Source: Lophium mytilinum (lineage: Eukaryota > Ascomycota > Dothideomycetes > Mytilinidiales > Mytilinidiaceae). From it: 64,000 nucleotides of DNA. The notes under the pieces are model-generated. The model did not search any database. It was not told the DNA's origin and saw only the letters and a program-made list of their open reading frames with translations. The position numbers and the translations under genes are program-made. How positions within the stretch are numbered: the stretch's first letter is position 1; every line of letters begins with the position of its first letter. Positions 23,034 through 33,985 of the stretch are shown one piece after another. Where the stretch lies: contig MU004181.1 in the NCBI GenBank assembly GCA_010093605.1, positions 310,001-374,000 on the forward strand, in the 5' to 3' direction.

Positions 23034-23759
23034 ATGTCGCAGCAAGCTACGCCTCAAGTACGCCTTCGAGACCTCCAGCCTCTGCGTCCCCAAGCTAACA
23101 GGTCATAGAGCCGTGCAATCAACCTCGTGCCGACGGAGATATGGCACTACATCTGCGAGCTAGCCCAGGAAGAGCCTGAACCCGTGCACCTCGTATACAC
23201 CTTCGAGAGCATGGGCGCGCATCCGGTCAGCAAGCTCCGCCGAGGCGATGCCGCGAGCCTCAAAACCATCCTCTCCCTGTGCCTTGTCAACAAGAAAATT
23301 GGACCGGTCGCGAAGCGCATTCTCTACACAGGACGCGCATACTTCTTCAAGGACTTGTTGCAGTTGTTCTTCTTCTATGGCGCCTATCTACGCGGCTGCG
23401 AAGACCTCCTCTGGCATATCGCCGTCACGGAGCGGTTCATCTTCTACACTTTCGGACCCGTTACTACCATCACCCTTGAGATGATCTGGGCGGTCGTCGA
23501 GCAAGCCGAGCCACACTCTCTCACCTTATTCTCCACCCCCCATCATTTGCATGGGTTCTCCATCTCTTACGCTCGGAATCATGTTGCTATCACCGCCGGC
23601 ATTCCCGTATCCTTCCTCAGACGACGCATTGCTAGCACTAACGAGTTCGTCGTCAAGTACGGCACGGCAAATTCTGCCGGGCAGCGTGCTGGAGTTCAAT
23701 TAGTTGCTAATCATGTGACCGCTAGGGTGGAGACGAGGTTCGAACAACGTCGCCCATGA
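23034..23759 (+). CDS. F-box-like family protein, two exons (224 aa)
   Basis: A 24 nt first exon (MSQQATPQ, 23034-23057) is followed by a 51 nt GTACGC...TCATAG intron with an AGCTAACAGG branch site, then exon 2 (23109-23759). The F-box-like segment is LVPTEIWHYICELAQ. The middle holds TILSLCLVNKKIGPVAKRIL, AYFFKDLLQLFFFYGAYLRG and LEMIWAVVEQAEPHSLTLF, and the end has NEFVVKYG...VETRFEQRR. It is homologous along its whole length with the 20.8 kb gene, and it is the closest intact template for the copies at 26.4 and 28.9 kb. The 3' flank (about 23.93 kb) is shared with those copies. Confidence 0.75.
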
Positions 23760-24654
23760 GGGCTACGCGGGGGAGTTGGTATGGAGAAGCTTGGTGAGTA
23801 CTTGAGAGAACAAGGAGGGGATCAAGGTTGCATTGGGGACTTTTCAAGGCGAGATTAGCCGGCTTCTTCTTCTGGCGATAGACCTAATATTCAAAGCTCT
23901 CCACTCTCCATCATGAATCTGTTCGTTCGACGGTGACATTTGATGTCGGCATGACGGTGTAAGACTGTCTTCATGGAATCCTGTTCGACTTCGATGTAAT
24001 ACTACGGTTAGAAGATGCATATCGGAAGCGGTGAGCTGGAAGTGGTACTACAGCAACATGGCGGGACTTGGAGGACCTTGACAAGTCCATTCGAATGTGC
24101 ACACTCTCAGACTCTAGCGCATTGCAAATTAGAGTATCACTTGCTTCATACCTTCACATGTAATATACATCTCGTAGTGGCTGCAGTAGCTAGAATTATG
24201 TTGAGTACCTCCTGAACCTTCTATAAACTGCTCTTCTTAATATAGAGATTGCCACAGTGCCTGTCAAGAACACTCCTCCATGATGGCCAGATTGAAGATC
24301 CAAACGGAGTAGCATGCACCTACCCCGGAACTGCCGGTATGCTTACCACCACCTCCCATATCTAATCCTTCCTCCGGATCACCTACAACCCTGGGAACCC
24401 CTTCGAGACACCCCTGGACCAGCTAAAATCTCTTCATCATGATTCGACAACCCAAGCCTTCGATATGGCAATCAACTCGGAGCTATGCCGTTCGCCTCAT
24501 CAACCCTTTGAACCGAAACCCCCGCCTTCTTCTGCGCTCTCGCCATATCCTGGCAACTAGATGAGCAATAGTACCCGGATCGTCTACCCGGCGGCGCTAC
24601 GTTCTCACACTCCGGAAGAGCGCATTGACGGTTATCCAGGCCGGCAGGATGTGG
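23760..24654. other. 3' flank and convergent spacer
   Basis: Contains the segment TTGATGTCGGCATGACGGTG at 23939, related to sequences behind the 26.4 and 28.9 kb copies (27015 and 29686). This indicates that the duplicated blocks extend past the coding region. Confidence 0.45.
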
Positions 24655-26010
24655 TTAGGTCCGTCGAGGTTGACCGGATACCGTGTCTATGGTAGAAACG
24701 GCACCTTTTGCGCGGCTGCGGCGGGGAGTTCCTCCAAGTTGCTGACATGCGTAGCTGCAATAACGACCGTAGCCCAAGCCTGGTGGAGCCGTGCCAGAGC
24801 ATCCCTCTGCGAGGCAAGGGCGTTGGTCCAGAAGCTCTGGGTGAACGCCGGGCTTCCGACGCGTTGAAACAGCCCTCGGTCTGTTCTTTAGGAGACCGGA
24901 GGGAGATGAAGAGGCGGTACTCTTAACGTGCCCCATTCTAGGAGCTAGGGTACGAAGAGCGGCTGTAGAGCCTGCAGGAGCTAGCGGCGTCGAAAATGCG
25001 TGTTGGTTGAACACAGGTCCATTACCTGGTTGGCGAGGCTGCTGTTGATTGCTGTGAGGATCAGGGTAGTCCGATGATGTGGATTGGCCCGTGACTTCCT
25101 CATGCTGTCCCAGTTGGAAGTTTTGCCGCTCCCCAACGACGACACGGCCCTCGGGTTGGTAGCCCAAACCAAGTCCACCGTAGACTCCTGTGGAAGCATG
25201 GACGGTTCCTGCGGGTGCCAGAAGTCCGTCCTGAAGAGGACTGCAAAAGCTTTCCCATGTTGCGGGAATTCCATTTTCGTCCGTCAATCCATCTTCAGGA
25301 GGCATGACGGCATTGCGAAGTCCAACCCTGTAAGCACGGCCGGCCGCCTGGTCGATGTCATGGAGCTCAGAAGGGCTTTCAACTTGACCAAGCGTCCCAG
25401 GGAAAGGGGATATGGGGATGCCGTTCTCGAAAGCCCATGTCTGATAGGCAGCTCCTGAGATGTTGTCCTGAGGTAGTTGTTGCAATTCACCGGTAATAGA
25501 CATGCGACTTCCCGCATAACCTGGCGGGCCATACGGCATGGCTGATACAGGAGCGTCCTGCATGTCTGCACCAGCTCCATAGGGTACAGAGTCGTCGTTC
25601 TGGAGGTGGGAATGGTGATTGGCGAGCGAGTCTGACCCCATATCTGATGCCGCGGCGGTGTAAGCAGCGCTCGGCGTGTGCGCAAAGGGGCTAAATGGGA
25701 AAGGTCGGAAAGAGCCCTCGAAATCATGGTGCAGCGGATTGTTGATGGCGCGTGGGGTGGCCATTTCGGTCGAGAGGGTACGGAGACTTGGATTCTGGCG
25801 CTCATGCGCAGAAGGTTGTTGAGTGCCGCGGAGTTGCGATTTACTGCTGCCAGCAGAATTTTGACCAGCATTCGGCTCAGGCTGTGCTCCTTTGACCACC
25901 TTCGTGGCTCGAGCTGGCGCTGGGATCTGTCCTGGAGGATTGGTGGAGCTCGCTTGGGCCGCTTGGAACTCAGGGGGAAGAGACATGTCATATCCTCTGC
26001 CGCGCCCCAT
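24655..26010 (-). CDS. Pro/Ser-rich protein with a C-terminal CxxxxC...CxxxC motif (451 aa)
   Basis: Single exon from ATG at 26010. The first 380 residues are low-complexity Pro/Ser/Gly/Gln-rich, probably disordered. Near the C-terminus (about residues 400-430) is CLAEGCSG followed by GYGRYCSYACQQL: C-x4-C...C-x3-C with a conserved G-x-[FY]-C. Two copies of the same motif occur in the protein at 30.1-30.9 kb. The Cys spacing suggests a small zinc-binding module after a basic region (KNRPRAVSTRRKPG), so a nuclear role is possible; that is inference. The gene lies head-to-head with the F-box-like gene at 26369, 358 bp apart. Confidence 0.65.
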   Translation of the reverse strand: MGRGRGYDMSLPPEFQAAQASSTNPPGQIPAPARATKVVKGAQPEPNAGQNSAGSSKSQLRGTQQPSAHERQNPSLRTLSTEMATPRAINNPLHHDFEGSFRPFPFSPFAHTPSAAYTAAASDMGSDSLANHHSHLQNDDSVPYGAGADMQDAPVSAMPYGPPGYAGSRMSITGELQQLPQDNISGAAYQTWAFENGIPISPFPGTLGQVESPSELHDIDQAAGRAYRVGLRNAVMPPEDGLTDENGIPATWESFCSPLQDGLLAPAGTVHASTGVYGGLGLGYQPEGRVVVGERQNFQLGQHEEVTGQSTSSDYPDPHSNQQQPRQPGNGPVFNQHAFSTPLAPAGSTAALRTLAPRMGHVKSTASSSPSGLLKNRPRAVSTRRKPGVHPELLDQRPCLAEGCSGTAPPGLGYGRYCSYACQQLGGTPRRSRAKGAVSTIDTVSGQPRRT

Positions 26011-26368
26011 GGCTGCGGTGATGATGGATCGTTGAGGATGGCGGTATCAATTCGCGGATCGAATGGAGGTGGATAGAAAAGAAGCTTGAGGCACGAAGTC
26101 ATAATGACGCTATGCCGATTCGGGCCGGTAAGCCCTGCGGGCAAGCCCATCACTTCTCGTTTGCAGCTCCGCTCTAACCCTCATCGTCCAGCCTGTACTA
26201 AGATCTCGTCGATTGTTGTCATTGATTTGCTGGACCGACCTTTAATCCTCCCTATCTTACTCGCACGGCTCCACTGCACCTTCACCCGACGCAGTCATCG
26301 GCAGCGGCGAAGCCGCCAAAAAGCATCAACTACTCCACCCGCCTGCAGAACGTGGTTTTAGCAAAAGG

Positions 26369-26891
26369 ATGGCACAGAACGTTGCGCCGCAGGTATGTCA
26401 TCGACCTACCTCTCTCCGTGAAAACCTCAGTTAACGTCTCAAAGGACCGCGCTATCCTTCACGTCACTGGCATGATCTGTGACTATATAGTCATCTACGC
26501 TCTAGGAAGCACCGCTGCGTGGGACTTCATCTTGACCCTCGACGACACCATCGACCACATCGCCACCACCAGCTCTGCGGTTGCCGCAGGCCTTCGGACC
26601 CTGCTCCACTTCCCGCTTCTTTACGGCGAAACTGGACTGGACGTCGAGCGCGTCCTGTGCAAAGCTTGCGTGTTCAGAGTACAGGAACTCCCTACTCAGC
26701 TGTTGTTCTATGAAGTCCACCGCCACGGTCTCGACCATCTCTTCCGGCACGTCATCGCGGTATGCGTGTACCCCCTCTTCCCCCGTCACCGCGTCCTGGC
26801 CTTCGTTGTGATTTGGTACATGCTTCAGCTGCGCAGCCGCCACACTGATCCGCTCCGCTTGGTGATGCTGTTGTATCACTACTACGTTTAG
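26369..26891 (+). CDS. Divergent, shortened F-box-like family copy (156 aa)
   Basis: The structure copies the 23.0 kb gene exactly: a 24 nt first exon (MAQNVAPQ), a 52 nt GTATGT...CAAAG intron and a phase 0 junction. The body is related but badly diverged: DRAILHVTGMICDYI stands where VPTEIWHYI is found in relatives. AAGLRTLLHFPLLYGETG, LFYEVHRHGLDHLFRHVIAVC and VVIWYMLQL...DPLRLVML align with successive family segments. It stops before the GEYVV-x-Y and RFE segments and has lost the F-box-like motif. It is therefore a degenerating paralog that still has an open frame; function is doubtful. Confidence 0.45.
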
Positions 26892-27682
26892 AGGGCGATG
26901 GAGTCTACCTCGTCCTCCACGCTCCTCGCCCATCACTCATCCGTTGCGCTGGTAGCTAGTACATATTGAAACTCTCCTCTCCAGCTACCTTATATCTCAT
27001 TGCATGATTGTGAGGTTTGATATCGATGTGACGCTGTGAGGCTGCTTTCGACACATCATTTTGCATCACAGCATTATCTCATCACTTGAGAATATAAATC
27101 TAGCGCTATGGTTGAAGGATGAATTGCACCAAGATGGTTGAAGATTGCGTCTCACAAAGCAAGACAGCATCCGCAAGCCCCTAGTAGCTAGGTCTGGAGC
27201 TGAATACAGACGAATGATCGCCTATATGAGTTTTGCAAAGATACCAGGTCCAAGATTTGACATCACTCATATCCATATCGCTGGCCATTGGAATTGCCAT
27301 ACCTCAAAATTCTGTGAAGGCTGTCTGGCCTATCTACGAGGCTCGTGCAATGAACCATAATCTACCGCACCAAGAGCCAAAACCCCCTCCATGCCGGTAC
27401 CAAAAACAGCTGCTCTAACCTCGTTCCAGATCCGTGAGCCTTTTAGGACCCATATTACACCTCCATTGGGGATATCAGGGGCTCGTGCCATGTGGAGTGC
27501 AGTACCGGTAACCATTCCTAACGCCCCTGACCCTTCCAAAGACTTCTTACCAAAACCCCACCCCCTGTTTCTTGATATCGACTTTCCATCCAACTGGATA
27601 TCGTGACCATGGACAAGGAAAGCCTGCGTGAAACATGTCAGCAACACTCCTCACATGAGGCCTGGAGAATCGACCCACCCTA
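26892..27682. other. 3' flank of the degenerate copy and convergent spacer
   Basis: Carries TTGATATCGATGTGACGCTG (about 27015), the counterpart of the flank repeat at 23.94 kb. Other frames appear non-coding. Confidence 0.4.
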
Positions 27683-28837
27683 TCAGACATTTCCACCCAC
27701 AGTCTCTCCCGTGTCTTCTCCCTGGCCCGGCTGGGAGGAGACCCAACCAGCAGCCTCGTTGCGCGCTCGAATTTCCGCCGCAGTGCGCACTGTAAAGTCC
27801 GGCCAAACGCGCTGTTCCTGGGTCGAGATGTTGGCCTTTCCATGGCAAGCACTACCGCTCATTCCAAGTTCCTCGCAAGTGTGCCGTCGAACATATCTAT
27901 CAATGCATTCTTGCAGGTCAGGGTAGAAGTTGGGGCCCTCCAACTCGCCTCGGAGGAACTCTTCATACTTGTCCGCGCGCCCTAACCACACGCCCTCATA
28001 ATGCAGCGGACGGTTGTAGATGTCCATGGGGCCGGTCACGAAAGCACCAGTTATGTCTCGGCGTACGGGAATTGGCGAGACGGCCGGTGTTTGTTCAGGC
28101 GTAAGGGAAGCAGCATAAGACCTTGAAAGGCGGTAGTACAAGGCGATGGATCTGGCAGAAGGGCCGGTCGGCGGCTTGGACTTCGCCGGCCGCTTGGAAA
28201 TCGCAGGCCGCTTGGAAACCGCAGGCCGCTTGAGGTTCGCGAAGTTCACGGTCCGCTTGGCGATCGCAGGTCTCTTGTATTTTGGGCTTCCTTCAACCTG
28301 AGAATTTTGGAGCGGGTGGTAGTGGCTTTGGAGGGTACAAGACTTTGATGAGCATATTTTCCTGGTGTGTTCCCTTCGAGAGTGCGTTTTCTGCTTTGTG
28401 CCTGGCGAGTTCACGGCAGACGGAGAGATTTGCTTCGAAGCAGCTGTGGTGGGGACGTGGCCTTCTTGGCCATGTCGCGGAGATTCGAAATGGTCTATGT
28501 TCAACGTGCTGCCAGGCTGAAGCCGCGGATGAAAAGTGCTCTGGAGTTGCCGCTCGACAGGGCGGGTGTCGTCTTCGGCGCTGGGCTTCATCTTTGCGGT
28601 GGTGGACGATGAGTAGCGGACTTTGATGTCCTGGAGGTAGGCGGATCTTTGCACCTCTACTGGAAGTGAGAGTGCTGAAATACGATTTGGAAACTGGTGT
28701 GTGGAAAAGTCTATCGACGTGCAGGCTAGCCCTCCACCAACACTAGCTCCTCCGTCACCGCAGAGACCGGTCTCCTCAAGCCATGGCGCAGAATGCCCCC
28801 CAACAAATGCCTCTGTCCGGATCTTCTCTTTACTCAT
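27683..28837 (-). CDS. Basic repeat-containing hypothetical protein (384 aa)
   Basis: Single exon from ATG at 28837. The N-terminal half is Ser/Gln-rich and probably disordered. Around residues 180-225 there is a basic repeat of the type K-R-P-A-[IV]-[SA]-K-R (KRPAIAKR, KRPAVSKR, KRPAISKR, KRPAKSK), which could act as a nuclear localisation or nucleic-acid binding segment. The C-terminal 130 residues look globular (DKYEEFLRGELEGPNFYPDL, RVWPDFTVRTAAEIRARNE). No known domain recognised. It occupies the same place in the alternating layout as the C-x4-C proteins on either side but lacks their motif. Confidence 0.6.
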   Translation of the reverse strand: MSKEKIRTEAFVGGHSAPWLEETGLCGDGGASVGGGLACTSIDFSTHQFPNRISALSLPVEVQRSAYLQDIKVRYSSSTTAKMKPSAEDDTRPVERQLQSTFHPRLQPGSTLNIDHFESPRHGQEGHVPTTAASKQISPSAVNSPGTKQKTHSRREHTRKICSSKSCTLQSHYHPLQNSQVEGSPKYKRPAIAKRTVNFANLKRPAVSKRPAISKRPAKSKPPTGPSARSIALYYRLSRSYAASLTPEQTPAVSPIPVRRDITGAFVTGPMDIYNRPLHYEGVWLGRADKYEEFLRGELEGPNFYPDLQECIDRYVRRHTCEELGMSGSACHGKANISTQEQRVWPDFTVRTAAEIRARNEAAGWVSSQPGQGEDTGETVGGNV

Positions 28838-28948
28838 GAGCTCTAGCTGACCACCTTAGACACGCGCCATCCGCCCTTTTCCGGAATCGGCTTGGTACTG
28901 AATCAGCCACTGCGCTCAAGACACCAACTCCCATCTCTGATCCTCTAG

Positions 28949-29500
28949 ACCACGCTCGTCGACAAACGCACATGCACCGTCTACCACCGCACCGCCGCGG
29001 GCCTCCAGATCCTGAGGAACATGCAGCGCGTCTATCGCGACATGGGCGACCGCGCCGAGCGCGTGCTCTTCCACTGCCGGCTCCTCCAGTTCCTCCAACT
29101 GCTTCAGTCCATGACCGTCTACCGCTATTTCCTCCCCGGTTGCAACCACCTTGTGTAGCACATTGAGGTCCAATGCGTGTTTTCGGTGTTCCGCCACAAC
29201 TTCTATCTCCCGCTTGCCTAGGTACATCTGACCTGGACCGGTATTGCGCACGCCAATCCCCAATTCACCACGCTACGGCTGGTCATGCAGCCGCTGGCTA
29301 CGCTCTCCTCAGCAAACGTGGGCCGCGCAGTGGCAGACCTTCACACACATCCTTGGGACGCTCCCCGGGTAGCAGAACGATAGCGGCGGCTATGTGCTGA
29401 ACTACGACATCGTGCTCCGCGATTTGGCAAGCTGGCTTGTCCACCCCAGTCTGGTGACGAACAGCTGGGCGGCGGCTGTCTTGGTCGTACGATTAGAGTA
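28949..29500 (+). pseudogene. Decayed F-box-like family copy
   Basis: Family segments can be read in order but are broken by stops. TAAGLQILRNMQRVYRDMGD, AERVLFHCRLLQFLQLLQ and YFLPGCNHLV end at a TAG where relatives have Trp (LLWHI). The trace continues as HIEVQCVFSVFRHNFYLPLA, meets another TAG, and later shows GGYVLNYDIVLRDL in a different frame, matching GEYVVRYHMQENLEVL. At least three stops and a frameshift are needed. The first exon and F-box-like motif were not found. The 3' flank (29686) matches the other copies. Confidence 0.55.
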
Positions 29501-30094
29501 GCGCCGTGCCGACGAGGTGAGCGGTCGGCGAGGGATGGATGATGGAGGTACGGAACGGAGGAGGTTTCGGAGGAGGTGTGATGACTTAGATGAGAAAAGG
29601 GGGGAACATCTAAGTATTCATTCTAGGCTAGATACTTGAAACTCATATCTTTACCATCTTGTTTCTCCTTGAATGAGTGTGAGCTTTGACATCGAGTTGA
29701 TGCCGTTAGACTATTCTCAATAGACTATCTTTCAGCGAAGGAAGTTATCAACGACTACGGAACGCATACCAGAAAGTTAGGAATGCTTATGCTATTTCGG
29801 AGGTTCCAAGCTACGGCAAGGAGCACTTAAGGCCATATTTAGTCATTATACATCCATCAACCAAGAGGGTGCATATTAAAGTCTCATCTTTCCCAAACTG
29901 GCTTTTGTATCTGGATTACTAGTAGAGACGTCTGCCGTACCAAAAGACCCATCAAAACTTTTGCTGACAGTCCATGAATCTCGTGCAAGAGTTTGTCCAT
30001 CACCGCTTGATGTCTTGACCCCAAAAGCATCCCCTCCAAAAACCTTCTCACATGCTCTCAATATCAAGGGCGTAGTCCCCACAGAGCCCGCCTC
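29501..30094. other. Spacer
   Basis: Convergent spacer with the shared flank sequence TTGACATCGAGTTGATGCCG near 29686. No gene seen. Confidence 0.45.
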
Positions 30095-30919
30095 CTACAC
30101 CCTCGCTCCATCAGCACCCTCGTCGTCCCCATCCTGAGCACTTTGCACCGCGGCAGGAACTGCCTGACCAGTCTCGTTTGCTTTACGGACGCATACCCAA
30201 GTACAAAATAGGCCGCTGTCCCCGCTCTTCGGCGCAGGTTCACTGCAACCCTCTCTCGCGCACCTGCGAACAGCCGGGTCAAGCTTGGCGGCTTCAACCC
30301 TACACTTGCGGGAGCAGAAGCGGCCTTTCTTGACCCTCGGCGCCAGATTGTTGCAACCCTCTCTAGCGCAGAGGCGGGTGGTGCCGGGGTCAGCGTGGAG
30401 CTTAGTGGTGCTGCTGCCGTTGATAGATGGTGGGGGGATATGCACGGCGAAAGATGAGTTTGGGGAGGCGGAGACGGTGACGTTTGGCCCGAGACCGAAG
30501 GCATTCAGACGGGGGGGAGGAGAATGCTGGAGTGGTTCGGCTGCTAGGGGGAGTGTGTTGATCCAGTCCAACGCGATGGACCCGCTTGGAAACTTCGTCG
30601 TATTAGTCTTCGTCATGGGGTAAGACATTGCTGTGAAGCTTACCAGGTCGCTAGCTTGAAGGTTAAAATCCAAAATGCAGCTCCATTCTGCATCCGTGAT
30701 GATGGGAGTAGCAGGCGTGTATGAGGCATTCGATAGCCCCTGAGGCGTGTCCAACTCTCCCAAGGACTGCTCCTCCTCTCCCGGCAGAGAATAGTGCCCA
30801 GAGGAGTCGGAGCGACGAGGTGTCATAATTGCAGCGGTGGATGCCCAGTGAGCTGAACGAGGGGCCTGCAGTCCTGTAGGGCGTGAGTACGAGGATGATG
30901 CAGTGTGATGACAGACCAT
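30095..30919 (-). CDS. Protein with two CxxxxC...CxxxC motifs (274 aa)
   Basis: Single exon; ATG at 30919 was chosen, since the longer frame starts at TTG, and a second ATG at 30826 is possible. The N-terminal part is Ser/Thr/Pro-rich. The C-terminal part holds two tandem modules: CAREGCNNLAPRVKK-GRFCSRKC and CAREGCSEPAP...GLFCTWVC. They have the spacing C-x4-C-x(11-12)-C-x3-C and are separated by a short helix-like linker. The same module, once, ends the 24.7-26.0 kb protein. A metal-binding role is likely from the Cys pattern, but no named domain is claimed. Confidence 0.6.
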   Translation of the reverse strand: MVCHHTASSSYSRPTGLQAPRSAHWASTAAIMTPRRSDSSGHYSLPGEEEQSLGELDTPQGLSNASYTPATPIITDAEWSCILDFNLQASDLVSFTAMSYPMTKTNTTKFPSGSIALDWINTLPLAAEPLQHSPPPRLNAFGLGPNVTVSASPNSSFAVHIPPPSINGSSTTKLHADPGTTRLCAREGCNNLAPRVKKGRFCSRKCRVEAAKLDPAVRRCAREGCSEPAPKSGDSGLFCTWVCVRKANETGQAVPAAVQSAQDGDDEGADGARV

Positions 30920-31000
30920 TGAAAGGGTTTTGTGGAGAGCACGCACTGTATCGACGAGTGGGCTACCTACTGGTTGCTGTACTCGTTGTGGTGATATCAA

Positions 31001-32399
31001 TTAAGCAGGACTGGAGGATGCTGTGCGGCACGCTTGCGACAGTGACCCGCAGTCGTGCAGTCTCAAAGCGAAAACCACCACGAGCACGGGCGTGGCCGGG
31101 TATGGCGCGGGGCGTGGGCTCAGTCAAAAACAACACGGGCACGGTTGTGGATGGGGTGGTGGTGGGGCGTGGCCGTTGTCGAGCGCGGTCTTATCAGTGC
31201 GGCAGCAGGTGTGCGTCCTGTCCGGCTCGCCGTGGCCGAGGGCACCAGTGCGCGGACCCATCTCCGTACAGACCCCTCCAATGCTGTTCATATCTTTGGT
31301 GACAGAATGGGGGTATATATACCTAACATTTTGAGGACCTCTCACCTTTAAAGGGACTCCCACTCGGTGCAGTGGCTGAGTGTACATAGTTTGCCTTGTC
31401 TTGCCTTTGCCTTCTTTCGGAACAACGCTAACACAAATATAGAGTTCGAGTAAAAATCCGCCCGGGGGTTTTTCTGGCCCCGTCCGGGGGGTGTCTTTTT
31501 GCATTTTTTGTTTGCGGGGATCTCCTGTTTGCGCTCTGCAACACCACCACGCTGACTATATATCTATATAGATAGCGGAGCTTTTTTTTCACATCTATTG
31601 AAACAAGTTTTGTATACATTGCGAGATGAAATTACTGCTGTAGTGTTGATGGGTGACAACTTTCGTTCCAGCAGCGCAGCTTCGGGAACACGCTTCGTCG
31701 ACACCAGCCGTCTTTTCAGCCCGCACAACCATTGGCCGGCTCTGCAGTGCCTCTGGGACACTCAACGCGTCTCTCTGTCTGTCGCCCCAGAAAGTCGGCC
31801 ATCAATTACCTTTCCTCATCACCCACCGGCAGTCAAGAGTCAGCCGTCCGGGCACAAGGCCGAAATTCTACGCCATCACCGCGCGGAAACAGCTCATGAT
31901 ACGGTCATTCAGCTGCCAGAAGTTCTTCACGAACACCCAGCAGCTCGCCGTCGAACTGCTCACTGGGAGTGTTACGAATCCATCATATCCAGAAGACCCT
32001 TCGCCCCCCTCGCCTCCCGCCTCAGCATCAGTGCCCCAAGTGGAGGCCTCTGTAAGCACCATAGCGGCAATCTCTCCAACAATCAATCTCCAAATCACAA
32101 CAGTAGGTTCATTCATCTCAAGGTTTCTCCTGTTCCTCTTGGCTAATTGATTGTACCTAGCCTACCCATCTGCACCTACATCCAGCCCGTCATCCAGCAA
32201 TCGGCGCCATCGCCGCAGACATTAGGCTCCATCTCCGTCAATGAAAGTCTCATCGAGCTCACCAACTACCATATCATCATCATCTACATCAAAAAGAACA
32301 CCCCCGCCTCTCCCTCACCCAGCCCGTCCACCTCGCCGGACCGAACAAACCCCCTTCATTCGCGCATGCCTGGCTAACGGAGTCCTACTCCTCGACGCA
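31001..32399. other. No confident gene (1.4 kb)
   Basis: Ser/Thr/Pro-rich frames only. By position this should be the 5' part of the third F-box-like copy, but I could not trace a first exon or F-box-like motif. The C-rich stretch 31.45-31.5 kb and T-rich stretch at 31.58 kb are unremarkable. Confidence 0.35.
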
Positions 32400-32938
32400 A
32401 ACCGCCCCATCCGCCTTCCCTCCCTCCGCGTAACCTCCCTCGATCTGCTGAAGCGGGCCCCCGCCGAGCGTCTCCCCTGTGAGGGGCTGGATCACACCCT
32501 CTCCGTCCGCCGCCTGTACACCGCGGTTGACTACGACCTTGCTGCTAGCCAATCAGCCACACCCCTCCCCAATCCTCCGCGCCAGCCTGCACAACCTCGA
32601 TCTGCGGGATTACTCGCGCATGAGCTGCCCGGAGTCGATCGTGATCCGCCCCCTCGTGCGCACTCTACAGAGCTCGACAAGAGGGCGTCGGTGGAGCAGA
32701 ATCGGCGTTCTAGCCTCACAGCGCGAGTCCCGACAGGAGCGGGCGCAACTGCCCTCATGCCGTTCCTCCTCTATGCCACCAGGAAAGAGGTCTTAACGTT
32801 TAAGGGGTGTCGTGGGAGATGTTTCGTCAGAAGCGTGGCGGACGGTATGTGATATGGTATCAACTCGAGGTGGAACAGGTGATTGCTTGGGTTAAGGAGG
32901 AGTGGCGGATGGAGGAGTTCTGTGGTGTTAAAAAGTAG
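32400..32938 (+). pseudogene. Third decayed F-box-like family copy
   Basis: The clearest trace is MFRQKRGGRYVIWYQLEVEQ followed by VIAWVKEEW at 32.81-32.94 kb. It matches NGEYVIQYDLDVESVLAH of the 36.5 kb gene and GEYVVRYHMQENLEVL of the 20.8 kb gene. Upstream, RLPSLRVTSLDLLKR and LRASLHNLDLRDYSRM look like protein in separate frames but align only loosely. It is broken beyond a usable reading frame. Confidence 0.35.
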
Positions 32939-33985
32939 GACTTGGGAAGGTTATAGGCGCCCGACCGTACCGCCCGGCTCATCTCGAGGCGCACGGTATC
33001 GTGGCGACCTGCGTATTTGCCTATCGCGTCCTGTAAAAGGTGAACCTGCTCGCTGTGGATTGGAAGTTCATGTTGCAGCTTCAAGGCTGCCATTACCCAT
33101 AGGTGCGCTGCCGTCTGCAGCGTTTGTGCCAGCAGTTTCTGGATGGGGCCTGCATCCGTCTTTACCAACTGCCATGCAGCCTCTCCGTGGTTGGTGCGAG
33201 CGTGGACGATGCGCGCCGCTGTTCGATGACGAGACGCATGTCGTGTCGGAGAACAAGAAGGTGGAGATCCGGGAGGGGGTGGCGTAGTATAGTGGCGCGC
33301 GTACGATGCGTTCGGGGAGAAGGGTTTGGAGAGGCCTGTTGCTCCAGATGGGAGGCAGAGGCCCCGTCTGTCTTTGGCATTGGGAACATGAAATAGTAAG
33401 TGAATGAAGCCACCTCAAACGGTGCTGCGATGTGTGATAGAGCATTTGGCAGATTGAATATTTGAATAGTATCTTGATTCAGAACAACTACAGCCCCCAT
33501 ATCTCCTCGCTCTGGCATGCGCCATTGGGAATAGCCCAAATATCATATCCAAACCAAAGGATGATCCTGCCGATCTTTCGACTTCACGCTGAGGCCTAAG
33601 TCTCCGTCTGCTTCGCTGGTCCAGTGCCTGTCAGCGATTGATCATCAGAGAGAACATCAGAGTACACATACCTGCTGCAGAAGTACGCGACTGGAAAGAA
33701 GAGCTGAAGTTGGCCCCATGCGACTGCAGGAGGGAATGTGGCTTGCGGCCAGACGTGTCTGTAGGCTGATAAGGCAGCGTGCGAAGCCTGTACCTGCAGT
33801 TTGTGCCCGGGTTTGTCTTCCGTCCGCTTCTTCTAGTGCGAACTACTAGAGCCTTGTTATCCACAGCGGTATCCAGGGCGGGCTTCTCCGTGATGCGTTG
33901 GAGAGCAGGATTCTGTCTTGGTTGCGATGGGTGATCTCTGCAAATGTGCTCGCGTCATCTTTCCCTTCCGCGTTACGCTCGCTGC
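32939..33985. other. No gene seen (1 kb)
   Basis: Overlapping low-quality frames on both strands. No recognised motif. Confidence 0.4.

Noticed and set aside
25284-26153. 289-codon minus-strand frame
   Set aside because: Out-of-frame shadow of the 451-residue gene at 24655-26010, which has the ATG, the low-complexity bias and the conserved Cys module.
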